DNA of 64,000 nt from Sedimenticola sp. (lineage in GTDB: Bacteria > Pseudomonadota > Gammaproteobacteria > Chromatiales > Chromatiaceae), in assembly GCA_026994195.1 (NCBI GenBank), contig JALWRH010000050.1, positions 1 through 64,000 of the forward strand, written 5' to 3'. This document shows positions 19,454-28,298 of the stretch, piece by piece. The notes below the pieces were generated by a model, which had not been told where the DNA came from, searched no databases, and was given only the letters and a program-made list of their open reading frames with translations. The stretch's first letter is position 1. Each line of letters opens with the position of its first letter. Both the position numbers and the translations under genes were made by a program.

Positions 19454-20754
19454 GGGTGAAACCACCCGGCTTCATCGGCATCGACCTGGGCACTTCGGGC
19501 TGCCGGGGCGTTTGCATCGATGAAACCGGTCATGTCCTGGCCTCGGCGCAGCTTCCCCTGTCCCCTTCCCGGCATCCACAGGAGAACCGGGCGGAACAGC
19601 AGCCCGAGGACTGGTGGCGGGCTGCCCTGACAGTACTCGGGGAGCTGTGTGAACGCGTGCCGGATCACCAGGTTCTCGCCCTGGCGGTGGATGGTACTTC
19701 CGGCACTCTGCTCCTGGCTGATCAGCAGGGCAAGGCCCTGACGCCCGGACTCATGTACGATGACAGGCGCGCCGTGGAGGAAGCACGCAGGCTGGCCATC
19801 CTGGCGCCGGATCAGCCCGCCCTGCACACCCCCTCTTCCAGCCTGGCCAAGCTTATGTGGCTGCAACAGCACTCTGGCATCCCTGCCGGCGCCCGGGCTC
19901 TGCATCAAAGTGAATGGATCAGCGCAAGACTGTGCGGCATCTGGGGAATCGGCGATGAAAACAACTGCCTGAAACTGGGCTATGACCCCGTTGAGCAGCG
20001 CTGGCCCGACTGGCTGGCCAAGCTGGAATTGCCAGAGGGACTGCTGCCCCAGGTGCATCCTGTGGGAACTCTCATGGGCCGCCTCAGCCCGGACATCGCC
20101 GCGCGCACCGGGCTGCCCGCACAGTGCCAGGTCGTCTGCGGAACCACGGACAGTACCGCTGCCGCCCTGGCCGCTGGCCTGGAACGCCCCGGCCAAGCCC
20201 TGACCTCCCTGGGCAGCACCCTGGTATGCAAGATCCTGGTTGACCGGCCCGTGCAATCTTCGGTTTACGGTATCTACAGTCACCGCATCTTCGGCCAATG
20301 GCTGGCGGGAGGCGCGTCCAACAGCGGCGGAGCCGTACTGCGCCAGTATTTCACCCAACAGGAGATCCAGCATCTGAGCCAACGACTGGATCCCCGGCGC
20401 AGCCTGTGCCTGGAATATTATCCCCTGCCTGCGCCGGGAGAGCGCTTTCCCATCAATGATGCGCACATGCAACCCCGTCTGCACCCTGTACCCCGGGACC
20501 GGGGACGTTTTCTGCAGGGGATTCTTGAGGGCATAGCGCGCATCGAAGTCCTGGGGTACAGAAAACTCGAAGCCCTGGGGGCAGGCTATCCCATCGAAGT
20601 GTCCACCAGCGGCAGGGGCGCGGCCAACGCCTACTGGGAAAAGCTGCGCCAACGTCTGCTGGGACGCCCCGTAACAGCGGCCCGGCATTCCGAACCCGCC
20701 TATGGCGCAGCCCTCATCGCAAAACGGGGCATACTGTTGGGCCGGGAGGGTTGA
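19420..20754 (+). CDS. FGGY-family carbohydrate kinase (possible D-ribulokinase)
   Basis: The N-terminal ATPase-fold motif [18 protein letters not shown] and the second domain's [14 protein letters not shown] and [11 protein letters not shown] place it in the FGGY sugar kinase family. [14 protein letters not shown] and [11 protein letters not shown] are the substrate-side segments. At 444 residues it is shorter than xylulokinase or glycerol kinase. It resembles the compact D-ribulose kinases of cyanobacteria and plants, so phosphorylation of D-ribulose is plausible but not proven. The start is either ATG 19420, overlapping queF by 34 bases, or GTG 19456 just after the queF stop. Coupling to queF is suggested. 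Confidence 0.85.
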   Translation: MAATGTRDAALRVKPPGFIGIDLGTSGCRGVCIDETGHVLASAQLPLSPSRHPQENRAEQQPEDWWRAALTVLGELCERVPDHQVLALAVDGTSGTLLLADQQGKALTPGLMYDDRRAVEEARRLAILAPDQPALHTPSSSLAKLMWLQQHSGIPAGARALHQSEWISARLCGIWGIGDENNCLKLGYDPVEQRWPDWLAKLELPEGLLPQVHPVGTLMGRLSPDIAARTGLPAQCQVVCGTTDSTAAALAAGLERPGQALTSLGSTLVCKILVDRPVQSSVYGIYSHRIFGQWLAGGASNSGGAVLRQYFTQQEIQHLSQRLDPRRSLCLEYYPLPAPGERFPINDAHMQPRLHPVPRDRGRFLQGILEGIARIEVLGYRKLEALGAGYPIEVSTSGRGAANAYWEKLRQRLLGRPVTAARHSEPAYGAALIAKRGILLGREG

Positions 20755-20768
20755 GCGGCCCTCCCGGC
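20741..20768. terminator. Hairpin at the convergent kinase / ATPase gene ends
   Basis: GCCGGGAGGG and CCCTCCCGGC form a perfect 10-bp stem with an 8-base loop. The kinase stop codon lies in the loop and the ATPase stop lies seven bases beyond. Only a short T run (GGTTT) follows on the plus strand, so it may act as a weak bidirectional terminator. Confidence 0.5.
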
Positions 20769-20774
20769 AGGGTT

Positions 20775-22703
20775 TCAGGCGCTCAGTACGTCCAGATCGC
20801 GGCTGCAGCGTATGCTCTGGGCAAACTCCACATCCGCACCCTCGGGATACACCTGGGACACGATCCAGATCTGGGTCAGCTTGTCGCTGAGATCCGTGAG
20901 GGCTTTCAGGGCATAGCGGGTGCGCTCTTCATCGAAGAAGGCAAAGGGCTCATCCAGGAAGGCGAACTGATCGCCATGCACACGGCGCACCAGCAGCTTC
21001 TCTGACAAAGCCAGGCGCAGGGCCAGCATGATCTGCCGCTGGGTGCCACTGGACACTTCATCCAGGTCCATGAAGTCCCGCTTGTCACTGGAGAATACCC
21101 GCACGGTCAGATCCGGGTCGATACGCAGGTGCTCGTAACGGCCCTGGGTAAATACCGGCAGGGTGCGGGCCACCAGGTCGCGGATATCCCGGTTGAAGTT
21201 GCTGGAAACATAGCCGGAAGCCCCTTCCAGGAGTTCGATGGCTTTGAGACGTTTCTCCCGGTTGGCGTCCAGCTCCGCCATCTTGGCCTCCAGGCCGTCG
21301 ATGACTTCACTCAGGCGGGCCACCTGGCGCACACGTTCCATTTCCCGGTCCACTTCCTGACCATGGGCCCAAAACTGCTCTTCCTTGCGGCTGATATGCT
21401 CGCGCAACCAACGCGCTTCCTGTTCCACGTAATTGCGCATCTCGGAAACACCCGCCAGCACATCTTCCACCCGGGACAACAAGGCGGCATAAGCGCTTTC
21501 TTCGGGACGTTCCAAAGCCTCTTCTGTCATGGACAGGCTCATGGCTTCTCCGGCGGCCACATCCGTATCCTCTTCGGCGGCAGTCTCCTGGGCTGCCTCT
21601 TCCTGAATCACGGTTTCCTGCGCGCTTTCCCCGGTATCACCCTCGAAGGCGGAAACCGCCCTGGCTTTCTCCAGGGCATCGCCCAGCACCCGGGCGTCTT
21701 CCGCCAGGCGCGTGGCGCGGGAACCATGGCTGGCAGCCCGTATCCAGAACAACAACATGAGTACGGCGAACACAATGCCCGCAATGCCGATATAGGGAAT
21801 CCAGGCATCCTGCCAGTTCGGCACTTTCTGCTGCAGGAGATGCAGCAACTGCTGGGACTGGGCCAGATCCGGTTTCTTTGCCAGCATGAACCAGGCGCCG
21901 CCGCCGATGAGGGCCAGCACGAAGCTCAGGAAGCGCCAGAAGCGCGCCCGGCCGCGCTTGCTGCGGGCGCGGCGGATCTGGGGATGATTCTCGGCATAGA
22001 TGTCCGCCGCCTGCTCCAGATTCTCCACGGCGGACTTGTTGGCATTGACCTCAGCTTCCAGGGCATTCTTGCGGTCTTCCAGATCCACCAGATAGCCTTC
22101 CTGGAAATCCATCTCCTCCAGTTCCTGGCGCAAGGTCTCTGCTTCCGCATCCAGCTCTTCGCGCATTTCATCGAACTGGGCGATCTCTTCCTGGAAACTG
22201 ACCATCACATGTTCCAGGGGCGCGACACCCGCCATGGTCTTCACCGCAACGCTGTGGGGATGCGGCGTGGTGATCTCCCGCTGCGCCAGGTAGAAGGACT
22301 CCACGAATTCATCGAATTCATAGCCCAGAATATCGAACAGCTTGTCCGCCACGCTGTTCACGCCCCGGGCTACAGGATTCTCAGTGTCCCCGGCCAGGCT
22401 CAGGCGGGCGCTGTGATTGCCGTCCCGGTCGAGAAAACGCGACAGCTGGTAGTCTGTACCTTCCACGGAGAACTCCAGCACCACGGAACAGTGATGCTCG
22501 CCCCAGCGCAGGACTTTGTCCAGGTCGTCGGGGCCCAGGGAGAAGGTTCGGCCGAACAGGGCGAAACAGACGGTTTCACCAATGGTGCTCTTGCCGGATT
22601 CATTCTCACCGCTGATGGCGATGATGCCTTTTTCAGGAATATCCCCCAGATCCAGGGAGGCATACTTGAGGACGTTTTCTGCTTTTACCGACTTGATGAT
22701 CAT
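20775..22703 (-). CDS. Rad50/SbcC/YhaN-like ATPase with two membrane segments
   Basis: The 642-residue protein has an N-terminal ATPase half with Walker A GENESGKST (32-40) and a Q-loop in YLAQREI (Gln141). A coiled coil (about 165-235) follows, then two hydrophobic segments (about 255-274 and 303-321). A second coiled, acidic region comes next. The C-terminal half has the ABC signature SSGTQRQIMLALRLALSE and Walker B FAFLDEPFAFFDEERT. This is the SbcC/Rad50 layout with the hook region replaced by a membrane hairpin, as in Bacillus YhaN. No SbcD/Mre11-like nuclease gene is adjacent. The start overlaps the end of the 65-residue gene by four bases. Function is unknown; a role in DNA or RNA end processing is a guess. 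Confidence 0.75.
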   Translation of the reverse strand: MIIKSVKAENVLKYASLDLGDIPEKGIIAISGENESGKSTIGETVCFALFGRTFSLGPDDLDKVLRWGEHHCSVVLEFSVEGTDYQLSRFLDRDGNHSARLSLAGDTENPVARGVNSVADKLFDILGYEFDEFVESFYLAQREITTPHPHSVAVKTMAGVAPLEHVMVSFQEEIAQFDEMREELDAEAETLRQELEEMDFQEGYLVDLEDRKNALEAEVNANKSAVENLEQAADIYAENHPQIRRARSKRGRARFWRFLSFVLALIGGGAWFMLAKKPDLAQSQQLLHLLQQKVPNWQDAWIPYIGIAGIVFAVLMLLFWIRAASHGSRATRLAEDARVLGDALEKARAVSAFEGDTGESAQETVIQEEAAQETAAEEDTDVAAGEAMSLSMTEEALERPEESAYAALLSRVEDVLAGVSEMRNYVEQEARWLREHISRKEEQFWAHGQEVDREMERVRQVARLSEVIDGLEAKMAELDANREKRLKAIELLEGASGYVSSNFNRDIRDLVARTLPVFTQGRYEHLRIDPDLTVRVFSSDKRDFMDLDEVSSGTQRQIMLALRLALSEKLLVRRVHGDQFAFLDEPFAFFDEERTRYALKALTDLSDKLTQIWIVSQVYPEGADVEFAQSIRCSRDLDVLSA

Positions 22704-22897
22704 GCCAGCCCCTCTTCTTCAAGCTGACGCAGGCGCACCAGGGCCATTTCCATAGCTTCCTGATAGGCAGCCTCGTCAAAATCCTCGCCGGAATTCCGGC
22801 GGCGTTCAAATTCCGCGTTACAGTAGGCTACGAATTCTTCCGAAATAGCCGTTTGTCGTTGGGCGGGATGAGGTGCGAGTTCTGTTTCCAGGGACAT
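22700..22897 (-). CDS. Small acidic protein coupled to the Rad50-like ATPase
   Basis: The 65-residue product (SEEFVAYCNAEFERRRNSGEDFDEAAYQEAMEMALVRLRQLEEEGLA) is acidic and predicted helical, with no signal peptide. AAGGA lies about eight bases before the ATG, and its stop overlaps the ATPase start (ATGA), so the two are translationally coupled. I do not recognise a family. The real coding status is supported by the ribosome binding site and the overlap; a role as an ATPase partner or adaptor is inferred from position. Confidence 0.7.
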   Translation of the reverse strand: MSLETELAPHPAQRQTAISEEFVAYCNAEFERRRNSGEDFDEAAYQEAMEMALVRLRQLEEEGLA

Positions 22898-22967
22898 AGT
22901 CTTGTTCCTTCATGTCTAGGCAGACAGGATGTCTGTCGAAAAAATGCTTGTCGTGCTCCGGCAGGCG

Positions 22968-24785
22968 TCAGATCCTGCGAAAATAAACGGCCTGTGCCGG
23001 CACGTCCACTTCCTGAACCTGCAGCTTGACGGTTTGGTCGAGCTGCATGTCCTCGGTTCGGCGAATCCGGGTCTCCAGAGCCAGCTGTGGAATCATAACA
23101 ACCGCCTTGCGTTCTTCCAACGCCAGAATGACAGCTTCCCCCTGCCAGTGCTCCTGTTCCTTGAGCCAGATCAGTTTCCAGTGCAGATTGGACAGGCGCT
23201 CAGCGCGGCGGATGATGCCCCCCACGGCCCCTGCCTCGGCCACCCTTTCAGTCACTTTCTCTTTATCCAGGGGAGTAGCGCCCGTCACGAAGGCGCGCAG
23301 TTGCTGGTGCACCACCAGATCCATGTAGCGGCGCAGAGGGCTGGTGGTGCGGGCATAGTAGTCCAGGCCCAGGCCAAAATGCCGGCCCGCGCTCATGGCT
23401 GCATTGCTGGGCTTGAACAGGCGGCGGTAAGCATGGGACTCCGACAGGGTTTCCGGGTGGCGGATCTCCTGGGGTTCGGGCTGCACGGCGTAGGGAATGC
23501 TGATGCCGTTGGCCTCGGCAAAACGTGCGGCCGCTTCTCCAGCCATGAGCATGGCATCAGTGACCATCTGGCGGGAAGCCAGACGCGGCAACGGGCGGAT
23601 CTGCACCTCGCCATCCACGACCTTTACACTGACCTCGGGCAGATTGATCTGGGCGGCATTGCGCGCCAGGCGTGCTTCGCGGTAGCGGCGGGTAATGGCC
23701 AGCAGAGGTGCAAACGCTGCCTCTTCCAGGCGCTGTTCCGCAGCCTCGTAACTGATGCGCTGCACCCGGACGCGGCTGGGGGTGATCTCGATATCCGTCA
23801 CCTCCGCCGCATCATTCAGCTTGAAACCGAAAGACAGGGCCACGGATTCTTCCTGCAGCCCCAGTCCCAGGAGATCCGTGGTAACCGGAGGCAACATCTG
23901 CACCATGCCTTCAGGCAGGTAGAGATTGGCGCTGCGGGAACGGGCCGCCAGGTCCAGGTGGGAGTCCGGTTTCACCAGGGCAGCCACATCAGCCACATGC
24001 ACCCAGATGCGTTCCCCATCGAGACTGATGGCATCATCCGGGTCGGTATTGCCTTCATCATCGATGGCCCAGGATTCCAGATGGGTCAGATCCCGGCGGG
24101 GTTCGTCCACCAGGGGGGGCACCGGCAGGTCCGGCGATTCCAGGTTGGCGCCCTGGCGCGCCGGCCAGGGGTTGTAAGACGCCGGCCAGTACCCACAGCG
24201 CAGCAGAAACGCGTGGGCGCTCTCGGGAGACTCGGTGATATTCAAGGCGCTGAGTACCCTGCTTTTGGCGGTCTGTCCCAAAGCCACACGCTCCACTTCA
24301 CCCAGACGGCTGCGGTCGGCTTCTTCCAGCTTTCCCTGCTGCACCCGCTCAAGAAAGTCCGCCCATTCCTGAGCCTCCCGGGCTTTGCGCTCCCGGGCGG
24401 CCCGGTCATCTGCCACCGCCTGGGCCTTGCGCCCGCGGATGCTGCGTACAGAACCTTCGAAGTACAGTCCGTCGCGCAGCAGCTGCCAGACGCCCCAGGC
24501 ACTGGCCGGGGTGTACTCGCCGTAAACCAGCTCCGCCACTTCTTCCAGTGACGCCTGCTCGCCTTCGAGGAGTTCCCAGGCTTCCTCCAGATTGCCTTCC
24601 CCGGCATCGAGCCCCCCCAGATCCACTCCCGGCCCCGGATGCAGCAAGCTGATGTCCTTGTCCCGCACCCGCTTGGTCTTGCCGTCCTCGAATCGGATTT
24701 CGATCTTGTCTCCGACGGACGCCACCACGGCAGGGCGTATTTTGTACAACACCAGGGCGCCTGCCCTTGTTCCTGATTCAGCCAC
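22968..24785 (-). CDS. RNase II/RNB-family 3'-5' exoribonuclease
   Basis: RNB-domain enzymes degrade RNA processively from the 3' end. The central domain shows HLESWAIDDEGNTDPDDAISLDGERIWVHVADVAALVKPDSHLDLAARSRSANLYLPEG, where the Asp cluster binds catalytic magnesium. Later come YAVQPEPQEIRHP and YARTTSPLRRYMDLVVHQQL. The N-terminal part (about 1-200) lacks the usual paired cold-shock domains and resembles the VacB-like/RNB proteins of Chromatiales and cyanobacteria. I prefer the GTG at 24785 (then ESGTRAGALVLYKIRPA). An ATG at 24842 would add 19 residues that fit less well. It lies 70 bases upstream of the small protein and ATPase, possibly in one operon. Confidence 0.88.
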   Translation of the reverse strand: MAESGTRAGALVLYKIRPAVVASVGDKIEIRFEDGKTKRVRDKDISLLHPGPGVDLGGLDAGEGNLEEAWELLEGEQASLEEVAELVYGEYTPASAWGVWQLLRDGLYFEGSVRSIRGRKAQAVADDRAARERKAREAQEWADFLERVQQGKLEEADRSRLGEVERVALGQTAKSRVLSALNITESPESAHAFLLRCGYWPASYNPWPARQGANLESPDLPVPPLVDEPRRDLTHLESWAIDDEGNTDPDDAISLDGERIWVHVADVAALVKPDSHLDLAARSRSANLYLPEGMVQMLPPVTTDLLGLGLQEESVALSFGFKLNDAAEVTDIEITPSRVRVQRISYEAAEQRLEEAAFAPLLAITRRYREARLARNAAQINLPEVSVKVVDGEVQIRPLPRLASRQMVTDAMLMAGEAAARFAEANGISIPYAVQPEPQEIRHPETLSESHAYRRLFKPSNAAMSAGRHFGLGLDYYARTTSPLRRYMDLVVHQQLRAFVTGATPLDKEKVTERVAEAGAVGGIIRRAERLSNLHWKLIWLKEQEHWQGEAVILALEERKAVVMIPQLALETRIRRTEDMQLDQTVKLQVQEVDVPAQAVYFRRI

Positions 24786-24882
24786 GTATTGTTTTTCACT
24801 TAGAGAGAATAGGCGGCAATGATACCTGTTTGACCGCGGCATGGGGGTAAAACCTGCGCGGTTGTTGTGTCTGCTTTTTGGC

Positions 24883-24888
24883 TACAAT
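24883..24888 (+). promoter_or_regulatory. Candidate -10 element for ygfZ
   Basis: TACAAT is 34 bases before the ygfZ ATG. TTGTTG lies 15 bases upstream, shorter than the ideal spacing. It is in the divergent gap with the exoribonuclease gene. Confidence 0.4.
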
Positions 24889-24921
24889 GAACGCATTGCT
24901 TCCATCAACCGGCACAGGCTT

Positions 24922-25911
24922 ATGAACTGGAATGATTTACTGCAACAGGCGTCTCCGGACACCCAGGCTGCTGAGGCGAACTGCGCATTGGCACCTGTGG
25001 CGTCCGTGGGATTGATACGGGTTCAGGGCGAGGACGCACGAACCTTTCTCCAGGGACAACTGACCAACGACATCAATGCGGTCAGTGAAGAACAGGCTCA
25101 GCTCAGCGCCTGGTGTACCCCCAAGGGACGCATGCTGGCCCTGTTCCTGGTCTTTCAGCGCGGGGATGACCTGTACCTGCAACTGCCCCGGGAACGCCTG
25201 GATGCCGTACTCAAGCGCCTGCGCATGTTCGTGTTGCGCACCAGGGTGACCCTGGAAGACGCCAGCGACGCCCTGGCCATCGCCGGTGTCTGGGGCGACT
25301 GCCTGGGCAGCCAACTGGAAACTCTGCCTGAACAAGACTTTGGCGCCGCCAACCTCAACGGCCTGACCCTGATCCGGTTTCCCGGCGCTTCCCCGCGTGT
25401 GCAGATCATCGGCGAACCCGAAGCACTGGCGAATTTCTGGCAGCCATTGGCCGACGAAGGAACACTGGCCCATGAACAGAGCTGGACTCTGCACAACATC
25501 CGCGCCGGCCTGCCCACGGTGGTGGATGCCACGGCGGAAGCCTTCATTCCCCAAATGCTGAACCTGGATGTCCTCGGCGGCATCAGCTTTACCAAGGGTT
25601 GCTATACAGGTCAGGAAGTGGTGGCGCGCATGAAATACCTAGGCCAACTAAAACGCCGCATGTACCTGGCGCGCCTGTCCGGGGAAACGCCGGCCGCGCC
25701 CGGCGACGCTCTGTGGTCAAAGGAAAGCCAATCCGCCCAGGGCGCAGGCAGAATCGTCCTCACGGCCAAAACGGAAGATGGCGGACAGGAAGCCCTGGTA
25801 GTGGCGGAAATCAGCGCTGCCAAAAAGGGCGGCATGCGCCTGACAGACGAGAACGGACCGGAAGTCGTCCTCAGTCCTCCTCCCTACGAGGTGCCCGAGC
25901 TGAACGACTGA
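24922..25911 (+). CDS. ygfZ: Folate-binding iron-sulfur protein YgfZ
   Basis: YgfZ is a GcvT-like protein that binds tetrahydrofolate and supports iron-sulfur enzymes such as the tRNA methylthiotransferase MiaB. The 329-residue product has the FLQGQLTNDI stretch near the N-terminus and the diagnostic KGCYTGQEVVARMKYLGQLKRRMYLARL, containing the conserved Cys. The track start adds 27 residues; ATG 24922 is chosen because a promoter-like TACAAT lies within the extension. It is monocistronic and converges on the alpha/beta hydrolase gene. Confidence 0.93.
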   Translation: MNWNDLLQQASPDTQAAEANCALAPVASVGLIRVQGEDARTFLQGQLTNDINAVSEEQAQLSAWCTPKGRMLALFLVFQRGDDLYLQLPRERLDAVLKRLRMFVLRTRVTLEDASDALAIAGVWGDCLGSQLETLPEQDFGAANLNGLTLIRFPGASPRVQIIGEPEALANFWQPLADEGTLAHEQSWTLHNIRAGLPTVVDATAEAFIPQMLNLDVLGGISFTKGCYTGQEVVARMKYLGQLKRRMYLARLSGETPAAPGDALWSKESQSAQGAGRIVLTAKTEDGGQEALVVAEISAAKKGGMRLTDENGPEVVLSPPPYEVPELND

Positions 25912-25945
25912 AGGGCGGCTGTTACCTGAAACCGGGGTTTGTGTA

Positions 25946-26734
25946 TCACTTCTCCCGCGAACGGAAATACCCGGTTCGTAAGAACTGTATGACCGCGTCC
26001 ACCAACTGGTCACTGAAGCGCATCATGACGTGATCCGAGTTCACCAGCATGAAATCCTTCATCCCCGCAACCCGGGTGCTCTCAACAGAAACAATACCGT
26101 CATCCGGCCCCTTCAATAGCCATGATCCCACAGGATTGAGGCTGTGGGTGCCGGCGATCACTCCGAGTTCATAATCCGGTGTGGGCAGGCTGTGGGGAAA
26201 ACTCTGCTCGCCCGTACCCAGACGCCCCCCGGCAGGTCCTGCCAAGCTCTTGAAGAGCCGGGTATCTCCCAGCAAGTCCACCAGTTGAGCCCCTTGATTG
26301 GGCGTACCCAGGATGACAACCCGGCCAAGGTTGACAGGACGTTTTTCGGCCAACATGGCCCGGACCAGAAGCCCCCCAAGGGAATGGGCGACGAAATGCA
26401 CTTTTTGCTTCTCCGCACAACAGAGCTGCACCCGGTCATGCAGCAGCCTCACGAGACTTTCCGGTGGCAACTCCGTTGAAGGATAACCGATGTTGAAGAC
26501 TTCGAAGCCGGCCCGGGTCAGGCGGTATTCCAGGTAGTGCATGGCTCGGGGATGGCGCCCCAGACCGTGCAGGAGCACCACGGTTTCCCGGGATGCCGGA
26601 GACGAGGCTGTTTCCGGTTCCGTCGCGCAACCCCAGGCCAGCAAAACGGGCAAGAGCAGAACCAGACAGCGCCACCTGGCCAGTGAACGCGCGCCTGAGG
26701 CGGAAACACAGGACCAGCGGGCGTTTCCGCACAT
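25946..26734 (-). CDS. Lipase-like alpha/beta hydrolase, probable exported or lipoprotein
   Basis: The 262-residue protein has a hydrophobic N-terminal segment ending LLPVLLAWGCATEPE, which resembles an imperfect lipobox. A hydrolase core follows: ETVVLLHGLGRHPRAM (oxyanion HG), VHFVAHSLGGLLVRAML with the nucleophile Ser in HSLGG, LGTPNQGAQLVDLLG, and GPDDGIVSVEST with a candidate Asp. The final catalytic His is probably in NSDHVMMRF. It resembles PGAP1/lipase class proteins; the substrate is unknown. It begins three bases after the lysS stop on the same strand and is probably co-transcribed. Confidence 0.82.
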   Translation of the reverse strand: MCGNARWSCVSASGARSLARWRCLVLLLPVLLAWGCATEPETASSPASRETVVLLHGLGRHPRAMHYLEYRLTRAGFEVFNIGYPSTELPPESLVRLLHDRVQLCCAEKQKVHFVAHSLGGLLVRAMLAEKRPVNLGRVVILGTPNQGAQLVDLLGDTRLFKSLAGPAGGRLGTGEQSFPHSLPTPDYELGVIAGTHSLNPVGSWLLKGPDDGIVSVESTRVAGMKDFMLVNSDHVMMRFSDQLVDAVIQFLRTGYFRSREK

Positions 26735-26737
26735 TGA

Positions 26738-28216
26738 CTACAGTGGACGCATATGGGGGAACAACAGCACGTCGCGGATAGACGGCACATCGGCAAACAG
26801 CATCACCAGACGGTCTATGCCTATGCCCTCGCCCGCCGTGGGGGGCAGGCCGTGCTCCAGAGCTTGCACGTAATCCTCATCGAAGTGCATGGCTTCGTCG
26901 TCGCCGGCATCTTTTTCCTCCACCTGCTTGCGGAAACGCTCTGCCTGGTCTTCGGGATCATTGAGCTCGGAAAAACCGTTGGCGATTTCCCGCCCGCCGA
27001 CAAAGAACTCGAAGCGGTCGGTGACGAAGGGGTCCTCGTCATTGCGCCGCGCCAGGGGTGAGACTTCCGTGGGATAGGCGGTAATGAATGTGGGCTGCTT
27101 GAGATTGTGCTCCACGGTCTTCTCGAAGATCTCGATCTGGATCTTGCCCAGGCCATAGCTTGGCTTGACCTCCACACTCAGACGCTGGGCATGGGCTGCC
27201 GCCTTTTCCCGGTCCTCCAGATCTGCCGCAGGAATATCCGGATTGAAATGCAGGATAGACTCCTTCACCGTCATGCGTGCGAAGGGCTTGCCGAAATCAC
27301 AGGTCTCGCCCTGGGATTCGATTACGGTGTTGCCTACCAGATCCTCGGCAATGCCGCGCAGCATGGCCTCGGTGAGATCCATGAGGTCATGGTAGGTGGC
27401 ATAGGCCTCGTAGAACTCCAGCATGGTGAACTCGGGATTGTGCCGGGTGGACAGGCCCTCGTTGCGGAAGTTGCGGTTGATCTCGAAGACTTTCTCGAAC
27501 CCCCCCACCACCAGGCGCTTGAGATAAAGCTCCGGCGCGATGCGCAGATACAGAGGTAAATCCAGGGCATTGTGATGGGTGACAAAAGGCCGCGCCGTGG
27601 CGCCGCCGGGGATCACCTGCATCATGGGCGTCTCCACTTCCAGGAAGCCCCGTTCCACCAGGAAGCGGCGAATGTAGTCGATCATCTTCGAACGCAGCTC
27701 GAACACCTTGCGCGACTCGGGGTTCATGATCAGATCCAGGTAGCGCTGGCGGTAGCGCAGCTCGGTGTCCGACAGGCCATGCCACTTCTCAGGCAATGGG
27801 CGCAGGGACTTGGTGAGCAGTACGGCGTTTTTCAGATTGATGTACAGATCGCCCTTGCCAGACTTGTGCACCGGCCCCTCGCCGCCGACGATATCGCCAA
27901 TATCCCAGGTCTTGATGTCTTCCAGCAGCTCCGCCGGCAGACCCTTGCGGTCCACGTAGAACTGGATGCGGCCGCTCATGTCCTGAATAACCAGGAAAGG
28001 CCCGCGCTTGGCCATGATGCGCCCGGCCACCTTGGCCTGGCGGTCCAGGGCTTCCAGCTCTTCCTTGCTCTTGTCACCCAGCTCGGCGTTCAGGTCCGCT
28101 GCCAGGTCCTCGCGGCGGAAATCATTGGGAAAGGCCACGCCCTGCTCGCGCTTGCGCTGGAGTTTCTCCCGGCGCAGGGCAATGAGCTTGTTTTCTTCCT
28201 GGGTTGTATCATTCAT
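26738..28216 (-). CDS. lysS: Lysyl-tRNA synthetase (class II)
   Basis: LysS charges tRNA-Lys. The protein has an N-terminal OB-fold anticodon-binding domain ([26 protein letters not shown]) and a class II catalytic core. Core motifs include [56 protein letters not shown], and motif 3 [13 protein letters not shown]. The ATG at 28216 ([19 protein letters not shown], 492 residues) fits the family start and has GGTG upstream. An ATG five codons earlier is the track's choice. It follows prfB, separated by two REP-like palindromes; a prfB-lysS order is common in gammaproteobacteria. Confidence 0.96.
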   Translation of the reverse strand: MNDTTQEENKLIALRREKLQRKREQGVAFPNDFRREDLAADLNAELGDKSKEELEALDRQAKVAGRIMAKRGPFLVIQDMSGRIQFYVDRKGLPAELLEDIKTWDIGDIVGGEGPVHKSGKGDLYINLKNAVLLTKSLRPLPEKWHGLSDTELRYRQRYLDLIMNPESRKVFELRSKMIDYIRRFLVERGFLEVETPMMQVIPGGATARPFVTHHNALDLPLYLRIAPELYLKRLVVGGFEKVFEINRNFRNEGLSTRHNPEFTMLEFYEAYATYHDLMDLTEAMLRGIAEDLVGNTVIESQGETCDFGKPFARMTVKESILHFNPDIPAADLEDREKAAAHAQRLSVEVKPSYGLGKIQIEIFEKTVEHNLKQPTFITAYPTEVSPLARRNDEDPFVTDRFEFFVGGREIANGFSELNDPEDQAERFRKQVEEKDAGDDEAMHFDEDYVQALEHGLPPTAGEGIGIDRLVMLFADVPSIRDVLLFPHMRPL

Positions 28217-28235
28217 ATTTTCAAACACCATTTGT

Positions 28236-28257
28236 AGGTCGGACTTCAGTCCGACCT
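28236..28257. repeat. REP-like palindrome, copy 1 of the lysS-prfB pair
   Basis: AGGTCGGACT-TC-AGTCCGACCT is a perfect 10-bp inverted repeat with a two-base loop. It is immediately followed by a second, related palindrome. Confidence 0.8.
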
Positions 28258-28263
28258 GTCTTC

Positions 28264-28285
28264 AGGCTGGGCTGAAGCCCAACCT
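28264..28285. repeat. REP-like palindrome, copy 2 of the lysS-prfB pair
   Basis: AGGCTGGGCT-GA-AGCCCAACCT forms a 10-bp stem with one mismatch and a GA loop. It shares the GGGCT-GA-AGCCC core with the element at 11827-11844. Confidence 0.8.
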
Positions 28286-28298
28286 ATCATATAACTCC

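Noticed and set aside
22921-22935. CAGACAGGATGTCTG palindrome as a terminator
   Set aside because: The stem is only six pairs and no T run follows on either strand in the right direction.
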